From: Strongyloides papillosus
Lineage: Eukaryota > Nematoda > Chromadorea > Rhabditida > Strongyloididae
DNA length: 64,000 bases
NCBI GenBank assembly: GCA_005656395.1
Contig: SRSI01000055.1
Location: 186,001-250,000 of the forward strand
Reading direction: 5' to 3'
This document shows, in pieces, positions 11,725 through 24,647 of this stretch. Within the stretch, counting starts at the first letter, position 1, and the number at the start of each line of letters is the position of its first letter. The position numbers were made by a program, and so were the translations under genes. Under the pieces are notes generated by a model. The model did no database searches and had not been told where the DNA came from. It worked only from the letters and a program-made list of their open reading frames with translations.

Positions 11725-12773
11725 ATTTTTTAAAAAAAAATTATAGAAAAATCATTTTTATTATTATTTACCAATTTTTAACTTAACGTTACTTAAATTT
11801 ATATTAATATTTAATATTCATGTTTCAGATTGTCTCAAAAAATTTATCTTGGATCTTAAGATTTAATTTTTTAGTTGATCGTGAATTATTTTGAAATCTA
11901 TAATAAAAAAATGAGAAACAAGATTTTGCCTTCGTTATACTACCTATAAAATTTAACAAATTTTTACAAGTAAATAGTCAAGAGATGTGCTTTTTCCTAA
12001 CTTCAGGTGTTGGAATATTTCCAGTTTTAGTGTCCAAAATTGACTGTGTTATCCTTAATATACAATATTTTTTTGAACACATTTTTGTATAGTTTTGTCT
12101 TTCAAATAACTTTCATAAAATTAAATAAACTTTCATTATTTATGACTCATTTGAAAGGTATAACATAGAAAAATAGGGAAACTTATGTTATAATGATTGT
12201 CCGTAAAAATGGATAATTTATGGACCAAATAATAAGAGTGTTGACTATTTTATAGCAAAAAGATTCCAATAATATGAGTTGAAAGATTAACAAAGCCATT
12301 AGAAGAAATAATCTTTAGCTTTATATTAAAATATTTGTTGAGAAGTCACTTTTTAAATAATAATATTTCAAATAATGATTTGATACATAAAATTTTTTTA
12401 CAAAATATTCATCGCAACCCAATTTTATTGCCGAAGGCAGATCCACGTATAGTTTAAATAAAAAATATAATACACCCACCAGAAAAATTAATATTTGGAT
12501 TTGTGTGTGAAACTCAGGTGACATATAGTAATAAGTAATGATTTAAAATTAGTATTTTTGAAAAATATCCTATAAATGAGTTAAAAAAATATATCTACTT
12601 TTATTGGTACTTGTCAGTAAAATAAAATTTATGATCTGAATTCGAATTTCATCGAAAAATGTATTGTTAAAAATATATGTATTTATCCTTTTATAGAACA
12701 ATAACAAAGTGTTATATATTTATACAAAATGAATACGAAGTAGTGTTTTAGTTATATTTTAAAAAGTTATGAA
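11725..12773. repeat. Duplicated CAP-gene flanks
   Basis: The 3' flank of pseudogene 1 is closely matched after the next gene (compare 11880-11945 with 13920-13985). The end carries the array promoter block, with a TATA-like run at 12713-12729. No other gene seen. Confidence 0.5.
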
Positions 12774-13790
12774 ATGAAGTCTTACATTTTGCTTCTAATG
12801 CCAATCAACATTTTATTAGCACAATTTGCACCGCCGTTACCTCCAAAACAAGGAAGATATTCAATACGAGGAAGCCGTGTAGTTAGAAAGCCTCAATCAA
12901 TAATACGTTATACAGTTACATCACACATGGAAAATGGTAAATCATTCTATAAGTGTGCTAATAGAGTATTCTTTGATTATGGAGAAGCATTAATATTTTG
13001 TCAAGGTCTTAACAGATGTGAAGCAGCGAAACGCCAAAAGGCCAGTTTGCATCTAAAATCATTTAATATGAAATGCAGACAAACTATTTCAAGAATAAGT
13101 AGAGCTCTATCAAGAAAGTCTCAAATGAAAACAACAAATAATTTACCTGTAAGAAGAAACTCTACATCAAATTCTAACGAAAATTTGTTTAAAAGTGTAA
13201 TTGGTAATACTCTAAAAGAATTTTCACCAGAGACAAAAATGAATACAAAAAGTTCTAGTTACACTACGTGGAAAAAAGTGTGGAATGGTTTCAATCTTAA
13301 AAATTATCATAGTACTGATTACGGGCTGTATAAACGTTTAGTATGTCTTATTTTCTTAAATTTTTATTTTTTTATATAGATTTTAACAGAAGTAAATGCC
13401 TATAGATCAAATCATGGAGAGACCAGTCTTGTATCAAGTTCATACCTAAATGATGTTGCACAAAAACTCGCTAACAACTATGCACATAGACAAAAAGTAG
13501 AAGTTAATCCATATGCTATGTATGGAATGTTATATGCCAGTGTAAAGAAATTTTTAGCTTCATCAATAGTAAAATCTTGCTATGACACAAAATCCAAATA
13601 TAGCTATATTTTAAATAGACCAATTTCTAGAGCTGCTTTTAGTTTTACACAAATTGTCTGGGCATCTACAAAGAAATTTGGCATTGGTGTACAACATCAT
13701 AATGGCCATCTTTATGTTGTTCTTCTTTTTCTTCCAAAAGGCAATAAAAAAGGAGAATTTAAACAAAATGTTTTCAAACGTAAACGTTAA
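12774..13790 (+). CDS. Secreted CAP (SCP/TAPS) protein, array copy 2
   Basis: Exons 12774-13340 and 13380-13790 with a 39-nt GTATGT...ATAG intron in phase 0; 325 residues. Order: signal peptide (MKSYILLLMPINILLA); one PPLPPK motif; a basic linker (GSRVVRKPQSI); the two-cysteine block (FYKCANRVFFDYGEALIFC); a short, weak Ser/Arg-rich region; then the aromatic linker before the intron. The usual CxxxC of that linker is replaced here (WNGFNLKNY). Exon 2 starts ILTEVNAYRSNHG and holds the CAP domain, with FSFTQIVWASTKKFGIGV and LPKGNKKGEFKQNVFKRKR. The ending with PKGN and NVFK places the domain near the GAPR-1/GLIPR2 type. Probably secreted; molecular function unknown. Confidence 0.8.
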
Positions 13791-14954
13791 GATTTTTGAT
13801 AGAAATTATATGAAAAATCATTTTATTATTGTTTACCAATTTTTAATTTAACGTTATTTAAATTTAATATTTACGCTTAATTTTGTCTCAAAAGATTTAT
13901 CTTGGATCTTAAGATTCTATTTTTTAATTTATCGTGAATTATTTTGAAATCTATAATAAAAAAAATGAGGAAAGAGATTTTGCCTTCGCCATACATTTTA
14001 AAAAATTTACGGATTTATATAAATAGCCAAGAGATATGTTTTTTCCTAACTTCAGATGTTGGTATATTTCCAGTTTTTTGTGGCCAAAATTAATTATGTT
14101 ATCCTTAAAATACACCAATTTTTGAACGCATATTTGTATAGTCTTGTCTTTGAAATAACTGTTGTAAAAATAAATAAATTTTTATGATTTATGACACATT
14201 TTAAAGGTACAACTTAGGAAATTTAAGGAAGCTTTATGTTGTAAGGATTGACCGAAAATTGTCTAAATTATGGAGTTAAGAATGTTGACCAGTTTTTAGC
14301 AAAATATTCTAATAGAATGCGTTAGAAAATTTAACAAGACCATTAGAATAAATAATCTTCCACCTTTTATTAAAAAATATTTTGAGTAATCAATTTTTTA
14401 ATACTAATATTTTAACTAATGATTTAATGTATAAAATGTTTTTCTAAGGTATGCCTCTACCACCAAGATGTACTGCCGAAATCAGGTACACGGCTAATTT
14501 GAATAAAAAGAGATTATAGAATCACCAGAAATATTAATGACTAGAATAGTAGGTGATATTCAGAAGATCATCATTTATGGGTGATGAATTAAAAGTAGTA
14601 TTTTTGAAATATATTATCTGAATGAATTTAAAAAATATAAATGTTTTAATAGTATTTATAAATTAGGACAAATATAATTGTACCCAAAGTAGACTTTATG
14701 TGTATATACTCTGCCCAAGATAGAATTTGTAGTTCAATAATTCAAATATTTTTTGATAAAAATGAAAATCCTACCTTTTTTAAAAGGGATATATTTTTAT
14801 CTTACCTCATAGTCAACTGCGATTTATGATCTGAATCTAAATTCCATCTAAAGATTCATTAGAATATATTTAGTTATCCTTTTAAAGAACAATAACAAAG
14901 TATAATATATTTGTATAAAATGAAAACAGGGTAATGTTTTAGTTATATTATTAT
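13791..14954. repeat. Duplicated CAP-gene flanks
   Basis: The 3' flank parallels 11725 onward. The 5' flank before the next ATG holds aagaacaataacaaag and TATAAAA at 14914-14920. A simple A/T-rich stretch lies in between. No gene seen. Confidence 0.5.
14914..14920 (+). promoter_or_regulatory. TATA box, array copy 3
   Basis: TATAAAA 50 bp before the preferred ATG at 14964, inside the promoter block shared by the array. Confidence 0.45.
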
Positions 14955-14963
14955 ATGTTAAAA

Positions 14964-15999
14964 ATGAGGCTTTACATTTTACTTCTATTACTAATCAAAA
15001 TTTTATTATCATACGATGCACCACCGTTACCTTCAAAACAATTAAAATATTCAATACGAGGAAGCCGTGTAGTTAGAAAGCCTCAATCAATAAAGCATTA
15101 TACAATTACATCATATAGGGTTAGTGGTAAATCAGTGTATAAATGTGCTGATAAAAAATTCCGTAATTATGGAGAAGCTCTAGAATATTGTCAATTTCTT
15201 AATAGATATGAAGCAGCCAAACGTAAAAAGAACAGTTGGCGGATAAGATCATCTCTTATGAAAAGCAAAAACTCTTTTAAGAGATCAAATAAATTTCCAT
15301 CAATAAAATCTTCAACGGGAACAAAAAATAATTCTTCAGGAAAAGGAAACTCTATTGCAAATTCAAAAAAAGATTATAATAAAAATGTGATTGGTAATAC
15401 AGAAAAGAAATTTTCTATGACCCAAAAAATGAATACAGAAAGTTTTAGTTTCTATATATGGAGAAGAGTGTGGAATAGTTGTAATGTTATATGTTATCGT
15501 AGTAATCGTTACGGAAAATACAAAAGTTTAGTAAGTTTTATTCTCAAAAGTCTTTTTTTATTTATTTATTACATAGATTTTAGATGAAATAAACTACTAT
15601 AGATCAAACCATAGAAGTGATAAGCTTGTATCAAGTTTGCATCTGAATAATCTTGCACAAAGACTAGCTAATAAGTATGCAAATGAACAAAAACTAGACG
15701 TTAATAAAGACGCTACATATGGAATATTGTATGCCAATGTAAAAATATCTTTAGCTAGAGTAATATTAAAATCTTTTTATGATACAAAGTCCAAATATAG
15801 CTTTTATTTTAATAAACCACTTTCTAGAACTGCTCTTAGTTTTACACAAATTGTCTGGACATCCACACAAAAACTTGGCGTTGGCGTACAACAACACAAT
15901 GATCATCTCTATGTCGTTTTGCTTTTCTATCCTAAAGGCAATAAAAGAGGAGAGTTTCAAAAAAATGTTTTCAAACGTGTACGTAAAACATTTTTATAG
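14964..15999 (+). CDS. Secreted CAP protein, array copy 3
   Basis: Exons 14964-15530 and 15577-15999, with a 46-nt phase-0 intron; 329 residues. An ATG three codons upstream (14955) is possible, but 14964 aligns with the other signal peptides (MRLYILLLLLIKILLS). It has one PPLPSK motif, GSRVVRKPQSI shared word for word with copy 2, a two-cysteine block (YKCADKKFRNYGEALEYC), a short Lys/Ser-rich region and an intact CxxxC (NSCNVIC). The CAP exon begins ILDEINYYRSNH and carries LSFTQIVWTSTQKLGVGV and YPKGNKRGEFQKNVFK. With pseudogene 1 and copy 2 it forms a subgroup marked by the FKR ending and few Ser repeats. Confidence 0.8.
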
Positions 16000-18872
16000 A
16001 ACTTTAATGAAAAAATCATTTAAATTTTTATAATCAATTTTTAATTTAACGTTATTTAAATTTAAGATTTATGCTTAATAATATTTATATGCGTTATCCT
16101 GGATTTAAAAGTTTATTTTTTAATTGATCATAAATTATTTTGAAGTCTATAATAAAAAAAATCTTGTCTTCACCATAATTCTTTTAGAATTTGACTGATT
16201 TATAAAATAACCAAAAAATCTGCTTTTATTATCTCAGAGTACTAGATTGATTTAATATTTTTGGCCAAAATTGACCACGTTATATTTAAAAAGATCTTTT
16301 TTAGACCTTTTTTTTATATTATTCTTTTAATCGATTAACTTCCTCAAAGTTAAAGAAGTAGAACCATTTTATCATATTACAAAGGTACAATTCCAAAATA
16401 GGTAGGAGCTTAAAAATATTGAGATTGATAAATAATTGGGTATGAAATGTATCAAAGAGTGTTGGTCATTCTAAAAAAAATTTAAAAGTTAAATCGCCTT
16501 AATGTAGTAGTAACATAATCACAAAAAATAAAATTTTTTATATAGATATCGGTCTAATTTAAATAAAAATAAAGCTATAACGAAGTTTATTGGATAACAA
16601 CGTAGGGGGAATGTTATTTTAAGTATCAACAATGTTGCTTTTTTCATAAATATTGAATTTATCTTGAGCATAACTACCTTTAAACTTAATCAATGTTTAC
16701 AATGTAATATTAATAGATGTATCCTATCTCAACTTAGCGTAGAAAAAGCGTCTTTAAAGTTTTTGTTCAAAATTAACTAAGTTGTTTTTAAAGACATCCC
16801 TATTTTGGTCAATCTTTTGTGTAAATTTGTGTCATAAATAACTGTTATAAAAATTAAGGGAATATAATAATTTATAAATCATTTGATAGACTAAATTCTT
16901 TGATAATGAGAAAACTTAATATTGCAGAAAGTTAATTGATAATTATCTAATTTATAAACCAAAAAATAGTGATAGTTTATTTAAAAAAAATTATAAGTAA
17001 AATATATTGAAAGGTTAATCAAAGACAAGCGGAAAAATAACATTCTGCAAGTATCTAAATAAAAATATAATATTGTTTTGTAAATATTGACTAAAATAGG
17101 TCGATTTTTAACCCACACAGAGTGAGAAACACGAATTCAAATGCCACATATGTGTTATTGTACGAATTTCTGATAAAGAGACTTATATTGGTAAATTTCT
17201 TGAATTTTGGTATATTAAAATTAACATTATAAGATATTTAAAGTTATTTTAGAAGATAAACACACATCAATACTCATTTGTGTGATATTGAAACATTTTT
17301 CAAGTTACTATATTTTTTAGAAACAATTGTATTTCATATACACTATACGGTAGTGTATTGCATCACATTTAATTCATGTCTTAAGATATGTATTATTATT
17401 ATAATTTACGTTCTCTAATATCATGCAAAATTCGTGCAATAAAATACGATACCTAAAAATTGTATAATTAGACTACGAATTGTTGGTGATTTCAATTTTG
17501 AGTGTCAAGTATATCATTTTACGATAGATTATTATTTTTTAATCTATACAATATTTTCTTATATCCACAAATTCAATTTCTAAGCTCTATTGAAGTCTTA
17601 ATATAATTTTAATTTATTTTTTAAAGATGTCATTTTATGTGTATTAAAAAGACATAGAAAAAATGTATTGTTCTGGAGCCCCACTCTCTAATTGGAATGT
17701 CAAGATAAGTTAGAATAATATTTTATTAGACAAATAAAGTACGATGTGGAGAAAAGAAAATAGATTACAATATAAAAATTTTGTGGGTATTTATACCCTA
17801 AAAATCGTTACATTTAGATGATGATAAACTCAAATATCAAGCTTTACGCTTGATTCACAATAGCTAAGATGAAGAACAATTTAACAATCTACAATATTCT
17901 ACAAATATAATAAAATATAAACTAAATATTTCACTACATTTTTTAGCAAAACTTTAATAAAATATAAAAGTTTATAGTTGTTAGACAGAATTTGATAGTT
18001 TTTATTTGATAGAAGAATCTTGTTAAAACTATTGAATGACCAATAATCACTGGAAAGTTAAAACAATTTCACAAGAACATGAGAAAAAAGAATTAAATTA
18101 GTGTGATTCTCTAGAATCTTTCATAAAAATCTAAATAAATGTTTATATTTTCCACATTAAAGTACTGTTTGGTGGTACCAAAAACTGTAAGAATTTTGTT
18201 ATTTTTATAATGTTATTTAACATGAATTTTTCTATTATAAGAGATTTTAAATGCATTTTAAGCAATACAAAGTGGAACATGTGTGTATAGAATTTGTAAT
18301 TAGTAAGATTTGGCAAGGAGCACTTATATACATCTAATAGCAATAAATATTGTTAAAACACTTGATGGAGGCATTTTAAAAATCAATACATTAATTAAAA
18401 GTTTTGCTCAAATAATATTGATTGTCACTTATCATTGTTCTGAATTAATCACGCAAAAATTACTTATTTTATCTTTATTATTCTTAAAATATTCATTCTT
18501 TATTGTCAATTATCCCTTGACAAGAAATTTCGTATGGGGTTATTAGAAATGCTTTTTTATATTTGAAAAAAAAGCTATAAAAGCCTAAAAATATTATTTG
18601 TTAGAGTTGTAAGTGAGAACCAAGAAATCCCTATCGATAGATAATAACTTGGAAGTAATATTTCCAAATTTATCTTTTAAATGAATTGAAACAACATATT
18701 CATTTTCTGTTAATATTTGTTTTTTAATTAAGATTTATGATTGAAAATTCTGCTAAATGTTTAAAACATATTTAAGTACCCTTTTAAAGAACATTAGCAA
18801 AGCAGATTATATTTATAAAAATTGAAAATCACAGTAACATTTTAGTTAGTTGTAGTTATCAAAGGTTATAGA
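16000..18872. repeat. Long spacer with duplicated flank remnants
   Basis: 2.9 kb with no convincing gene. 16000-16700 and 16740-17050 each resemble pieces of a CAP 3' flank, so an array unit may have been lost here. 18140-18540 matches the 5' flanks of later copies (ATTATAAGAGATTT, then the AATATTCATTCTTTATTGTCAATTAT run, split here). TATAAAA at 18814-18820 precedes the next locus. Confidence 0.4.
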
Positions 18873-20136
18873 ATGAAAATCTATATATTATTTCTATTAC
18901 CAATAAATATTTTATTATCAATAGGATACGCCACCAGTTACCTCAGAAAAATAGAAGGTATACTATAAAAAGAAATAGAGTATATGCAAAGCCTAGATTA
19001 CAAAATCAGTTATAAAATTGAATCATATATTGGTAGTAACAAGAAACTCTATGTATGTGATAATAAATTGTTCTATAACTATGATGATGCAAAGAAATGT
19101 TGTCAATTTGCTAGTAAACGGAGAACATCGGAAGATAGACAAATTGAATGTCGGTCAAGATATTCTAATTCATTTGATAGAAAATCTATTTTACGATCAA
19201 ATAGAAGAAAATATATTTCGGGACCTGTTAATTCACCAATAGGAAGGGAAAATTCTTTTTCAGAATCTAAAGATTCTTTATCAGGACCAAGCAGGTCTTC
19301 ATCAAGAGAATCTTTAAGCAAGTCATATGGCGATTTATCGTCAAGCAAAAACTCCATGTTAAGGTCAAATATCCATTTATCACCTAGTAGCAAAATTATG
19401 TCAAAATCAAGTGGCGATTTATTAGAAAGAAGAAACTCTATATCAGGATCAAGTTTTAATTTATCAGAAAGAAAAAATTCTTTATCAAAATCAACTAATG
19501 AATTATCAGGAAGAAGGAAGTCGTCAACAAAGTCAAAAGAAAGTTTGAATAATAATGCGATTAATGATAAAAATAAGGAAGGGGGTTTGAACGAACATTT
19601 TTCTAGAAAAACCACAAGTTTCCAGGTATGGTATAAAGTATGGGAACTATGCTCATTTAAATGTTACTCTAAAAATCACTTTGATAAATTTAAATTCCTT
19701 GTAGGTTTTCTAATTTATAAATTTTATTATAACTACACAGATGTTAAGAGAAATTAACTCGTATAGATCAATGCATGGAGTAGAACATCTTGTAACAACT
19801 CAACAACTAACTGAACTTGCACAAGTACTTGCTGACAAATATGCATTGTGGCAAAATCTAGAGATTCATAAACATTTTGCATATGGAGTATTATATACTT
19901 ATGTAAGAGTATTTTCAGCTTCAGTAATTGTAAGAAATTGGTATGACACAAATACCAAATATAGCTTTGGGAGGGGGAACATAAAATCAAAAGCTGCTAA
20001 AAATTTTGCACAACTTGTCTGGAAATCCACAAAACAAATTGGCATTGGTGTACAAGATGAAGATGGTTATCTCTATGTTGTTTGTGTTTTCTTTCCAAAA
20101 GGTAATAAAAAAGGAGAATATAAAAGAATGTTTTAA
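18873..20136 (+). pseudogene. CAP-array pseudogene (copy 4), multiply frameshifted
   Basis: Near-twin of the gene at 21.8 kb. The signal peptide is intact from 18873, but compared with the twin there are extra bases near 18933 and 18943. The frame then meets TAA at 18966-18968. A third shift near 19005 restores the frame of the two-cysteine block (YVCDNKLFYNYDDAKKCC) and Ser repeats. The intron (19701-19740) and CAP exon (from 19741, MLREINSYRSMHG) are fine, with KNFAQLVWKSTKQIGIGV. A single-base loss near 20127 ends the protein at KRMF, about six residues early. An ATG at 18984 could still make a 370-residue protein without a signal peptide (239 residues of exon 1 plus 131 of CAP), so residual function cannot be ruled out. 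Confidence 0.7.
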
Positions 20137-21774
20137 AACGCAAATCTTAATAATCTAAATAAAAACTACATAAAAGATAGTTTAAGTTATTAGTTAATAA
20201 CTATTAAAATAATTTTATTCAATTTAATATTGAAGATTTCTACTTCATAATATCTTTAAACATTATCATGGATTTTAAAAATTAATTTTTTTAAATGACC
20301 GTGAGTTGATTTTAAATTATATAGATAAATATATAAAAATTTTTTTATATTAATTGAAATCGATCCATTTTAAACTAATCATATCATTTGCAATAAATTT
20401 TTTTTTCAAATTTATATAGCCTTATCTTCTTATGTCCATAATTTCAGTTTTTAAGTTTCACCCAAATCTTAATCGAATTTTTGTTTACACGTTTGAAGAT
20501 ATTATTTCTCAATATTAAATAACATCTTTTAGAAGATTAAAATGAAGAATTAAAAAATCTTTTTGTTGTTAGAAAGAATTTAATAATATATTAGGTAAAA
20601 TACTTTTCAAAAGATAGAAAGATCTTGTTGATATTAATGAATGACTGATAGTCACTAAAAACCAAAAATAATTAAACAAGAGATTAAAGCAAGAATAATC
20701 ATTTTATAGAGAGAGATTCTCAAATATTTTTCGTTCACATTTTATGGGCGTGCATATATTCCCCACATTGTAGTACCGTTTGATTTTACCAAATGTTGTC
20801 TTTTTGTAATAATTTACAATAAATTTTCTATACGAGAGTTTATATGAAATTATGGTTCTGTTTATTTTTATAAGAAATGGTTAGAAGTTCGACCTTTTTA
20901 TTGTGAGAAAATGTTACTACAACAGAGTAATGTAAAAATTTATTTGGAAAAATGAAATAAAAAACCACTTAAATTGTCCTATCATTACCAAAAATCCAAA
21001 AAATACTTTAAAGAGTAAATAAAAAAACTAATTCACATACAAATGTTCACACAAAACAATATTTTAGATTTCCGTATTATTACTAAAAACTATAAATACG
21101 AAGTTTTTTAATAGTTTTAATAGCCAAAAATTTTTATTAAAAGTGATTTCGAATACGTTTAACACTAATACAAATGAAGAACATTTATACAAACTTTGTA
21201 ATAGAAAATATTTGGGTGGGCACACTTCTATATTTAATGACAATGGACATTAACAATAAATTTGTTTATTTGCATTTGAAAAAACAATACATTAATTAAA
21301 AGTTTTACTCAAATAATATTGATTGTCACTTTTCAATGTTCTGAATAAATCACGTAAAAATTACCAATTATATATTTATTATTCTCAAAATATTCATTCT
21401 TTATTACCATTTAAGCTTCAACAAAAAAACTTCGTATAGACTTATTAAAAATATTTTTTATATTTGAATAAAAAAACTATAAAAGCTTTAGAAATATTAA
21501 TCGTTGGATTTGTAACCGAGAAATTAGAAATCCCCAACAATAGATAATAACTTAGAAGTAATATTTCCAAAACGTATCTTCTAAATGAGTTGAAAAAATA
21601 GGTTTATTTTCTGTTAACATTTGCTTTTCAATTGAGATTTATGATCAGAAATTCTATAAATTTTAAAAAAAATATTTAGTTAGCCTTTTAAAGAACAGCA
21701 GTAAAGCAGATTATGTTTATATAAATTGAAAATCACGTAAAATTTTAGTTATCTGCATTATCAAAGGTTATAAA
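20137..21774. repeat. Duplicated CAP-gene flanks
   Basis: Closely matches 23063-24647: the GCGTGCATAT landmark is at 20752 here and 23668 there, and the bursts around 21180-21260 recur near 24080-24170. It ends with the promoter block and TATATAAA at 21718-21725. No gene seen. Confidence 0.5.
21718..21725 (+). promoter_or_regulatory. TATA box, array copy 5
   Basis: TATATAAA 57 bp before the ATG at 21775, preceded by aagaacagcagtaaagcag. Confidence 0.45.
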
Positions 21775-23062
21775 ATGAAGATTTATATCCTATTTCTAAT
21801 ACCAATCAATGTTTTATTATCAATGAATCCGCCACCATTACCTCCAAAACAAAAAAGATATGATATAAAAGGAGGCCGTGTAGTTGCAAGGCCTAAATTA
21901 CCAAATCTCTATAGAGTTAAATCAAGTTATACTAACGGTATACAAATCTTTGAATGTGATGATATGTTGTTCTATAATTATAATGATGCAGAGAAATATT
22001 GTTATATTGCTAACACATATGGGGGATCGGTAGCTAGAAGAGACCGTTGGCATTCCAGACCATCTCTTGGATTTTCTAAGACATCTATTTCACGATCAAA
22101 TATCGATTTATCAAAAAGAAAAAAAATTGTTTCAGGATCTGATAATTTATCAATGGGAAGAAAAAATTCTTTTTCAAAATCAAGTGGTTCCTTATCAGGA
22201 TTTAGTAGATCATCATCAAGAGAATCTCTAACCAAGTCACATGGCGATTTATCGTCAAGCAGAAACTCCTTGTTAAGGTCAAATACCCATTTATCACCTA
22301 GTGGCAAAATTATGTCAAAATCAAGTGGCGATTTATTAGAAAAAAGAAACTCTATATCAGGATCAAGTTTCGATTTATCAGAAGGAAAAAATTATATATC
22401 AAAATCAAGTTATGATTTATCAGGGAGAAGGAACTCGATAACGAAATCAAAAGAAAGTTTGAATAATAATGCGATTAGTGATAAAGATAAAAAGAGCCCT
22501 TCTGACGAATATTTTGTCAGAAAACCCACTAGTTCCCACATCTGGCATAAAGTATGGGAATATTGCTCGTTTAAATGTTATTCTAAAAATCACTATGATA
22601 AGTTAAAATTACTTGTAAGTTATTTTTTTTATAAATTGTATTATAATAACACAGATGTTAAAAGAAATTAACATGTACAGATCATTGCATAGGGTAGAAC
22701 ATCTTGTAACAACTCAACAACTGACTGAACTTGCACAAGTACTTGCTGACAAATATGCGTTGAAACGAACATTAGAGGTTGATAAACGATTTGCATATGG
22801 AATATTACATACTTATGTACCAGCATTTTCAGCTTCAGTAATTGTAAGAAATTGGTATGACACAAATACCAAATATAGCTTTTTGTTAGGTCCAAAATCG
22901 AAAGTCGCTAAAAATTTTGCACAACTTGTTTGGAAATCCACAAATCAAATTGGCATTGGTGTACAAGTTGAAGATGGTTTTCTCTATGTTGTTTGTGTTT
23001 TCTTTCCAAAAGGTAATAAAAAAGGAGAATATAGAAATAATGTTTTAAAACGCAAAACTTAA
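21775..23062 (+). CDS. Secreted CAP protein with Ser/Arg repeats, array copy 5
   Basis: Exons 21775-22614 and 22655-23062, 40-nt phase-0 intron, 415 residues. Signal peptide MKIYILFLIPINVLLS; PPPLPPK right after it; two-cysteine block (FECDDMLFYNYNDAEKYC); then about 150 residues of repeats of the type RNSISGSSFDLSE, with a SRSSSRESL element; CxxxC (YCSFKC). The CAP exon starts with Met (MLKEINMYRSLH) and has NFAQ in place of HFTQ, then VWKSTNQIGIGV and FFPKGNKKGEYRNNVLKRKT. AATAAA follows the stop within 15 nt. It forms a subgroup with the 18.9-kb pseudogene: shared VTTQQLTELAQVLADKYA and FSASVIVRNWYDTNTKY. Confidence 0.8.
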
Positions 23063-24647
23063 ATATAAATAAAAACTACACAAAAGGTAGTTTGAATAAT
23101 TAATTAACAATTGATAAAATAATTTTATTCCATTTAATATTGAAGATTTATGTTAAATAATATCTTTAAACATTATCAGGGATTTTAAAAACTTATTTTT
23201 TAAATGATCATGAATTTATTTGAAATAATATAGATAAATTTTGTAAAAATGTTTTATAAATGTTGATTGAAATCGATCGGTTTTTAAATAATTATATAAT
23301 TTTGAGAAAAATAGCTTTTCCTAAAATTTATACAACATTATCTTTTTCTATCCATTAGTTCAATTTTTAAGCCTTGTCCAAATCTTGATACAACTTTTTG
23401 TAACACGTTTAAAGTTATTATCTTTTTAATATTTAAGAACTTCCTTTAATAAGACTAAAATAAAATATAAAGAGAACTTTATAGTCCTTAGAAGAATTCA
23501 AGAATATATCTTTTAAAATAATTTATGTTGGATAGAAGAACTTTTCTGATATAATTATATGAATGATAATCACTGGAAAGTTAAAATATTTAAACAAGAA
23601 TTTAAAGGGAGAATTATCAATTTATACAGGAATGTTCTCAAATATTTTCCTTTTTACAATTTAAAGGCGTGCATATAATTTCCACAAAAGAGTACCATTT
23701 GATGTTACCAAAGGTTGTTCTGTTGTAAATATTACACATTAATTTCCTATACAGGAGATTACAATGTGATTATAATACTGATTTTTTTTATAGAAATGAT
23801 TAAATGTTCGACCATTTTTTTGAGAAAGTGTTCACAACAATAGAGTAATGTGAAAATTTATTAAAAAAAGACACAAAACTTTTTTTAAAATTTTTCTGTC
23901 ATTATGAAAAATCCAAAAATATTTTAAAGTAAAATATAATAAACTATTTCATACACAAATGTTCAAACAAAACACTAGTTTAAATATCCGTTTTAATACT
24001 AAAAACTATAAATATATTATTTTTTATAGTTTTACTAACCAAAACTCTTCTTATAAATGATTTCGAATACTTTTAACAGTAATACAAAGTGAAAAACGTA
24101 TATACAAATTTTTTAATCGAAAATATTCGGCTAGGAGTACTTTTATATTTAATGACCATAGACAATAATAAAATACTTATATTGAAGCATTTGAAACACA
24201 CTACATCGATCAAAATTTTTGGTCAGATAGCATTGATTTGTATTGATTGTCACTATTCATCATTCTGTATAGATAACATAAAACTTATTTGTTATTCTCA
24301 AAATATTCATTCTTCACTGTCAATTAGGCCTCAGTAAAAAAACTTGGATGGAGCTATAAAAAACAATTTTTTAAAACATTAAATAATAAATAAAATAATA
24401 GAATTTTTAATAGTAAGATTTGTAAATGAGAAACAAGAAATCCCTAATACAAATAATAATTTATATTTAATCTTTCTAAAATTTTTTGCTAATATTTGTT
24501 TGTTAATTAAATTTACGTATGTAATGCTCATTAATTTAAAATTAATATTTACCTAGTCCATTAGAGAACAATAATAAAACAGATTATATTTATTAGAAAT
24601 GAAAATCACGTAATTTTTTAGTTACTTATATTATCGATGGTTATAGA
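23063..24647. repeat. Duplicated CAP-gene flanks
   Basis: 3' flank landmarks (GAAATCGATCGG at 23269, GGCGTGCATATAAT at 23667) and 5' flank landmarks before the next gene. The TATA-like run before copy 6 is weak (TTATATTTATTAG). No gene seen. Confidence 0.5.

Noticed and set aside
18310..18546. 78-residue open frame
   Set aside because: It lies in duplicated CAP 5' flank; the equivalent flanks elsewhere do not keep it open.
19103..19615. 170-residue minus-strand open frame rich in Asp/Leu
   Set aside because: It is the mirror frame of the RRNS Ser repeats of the CAP gene; similar mirror frames occur opposite every repeat exon.
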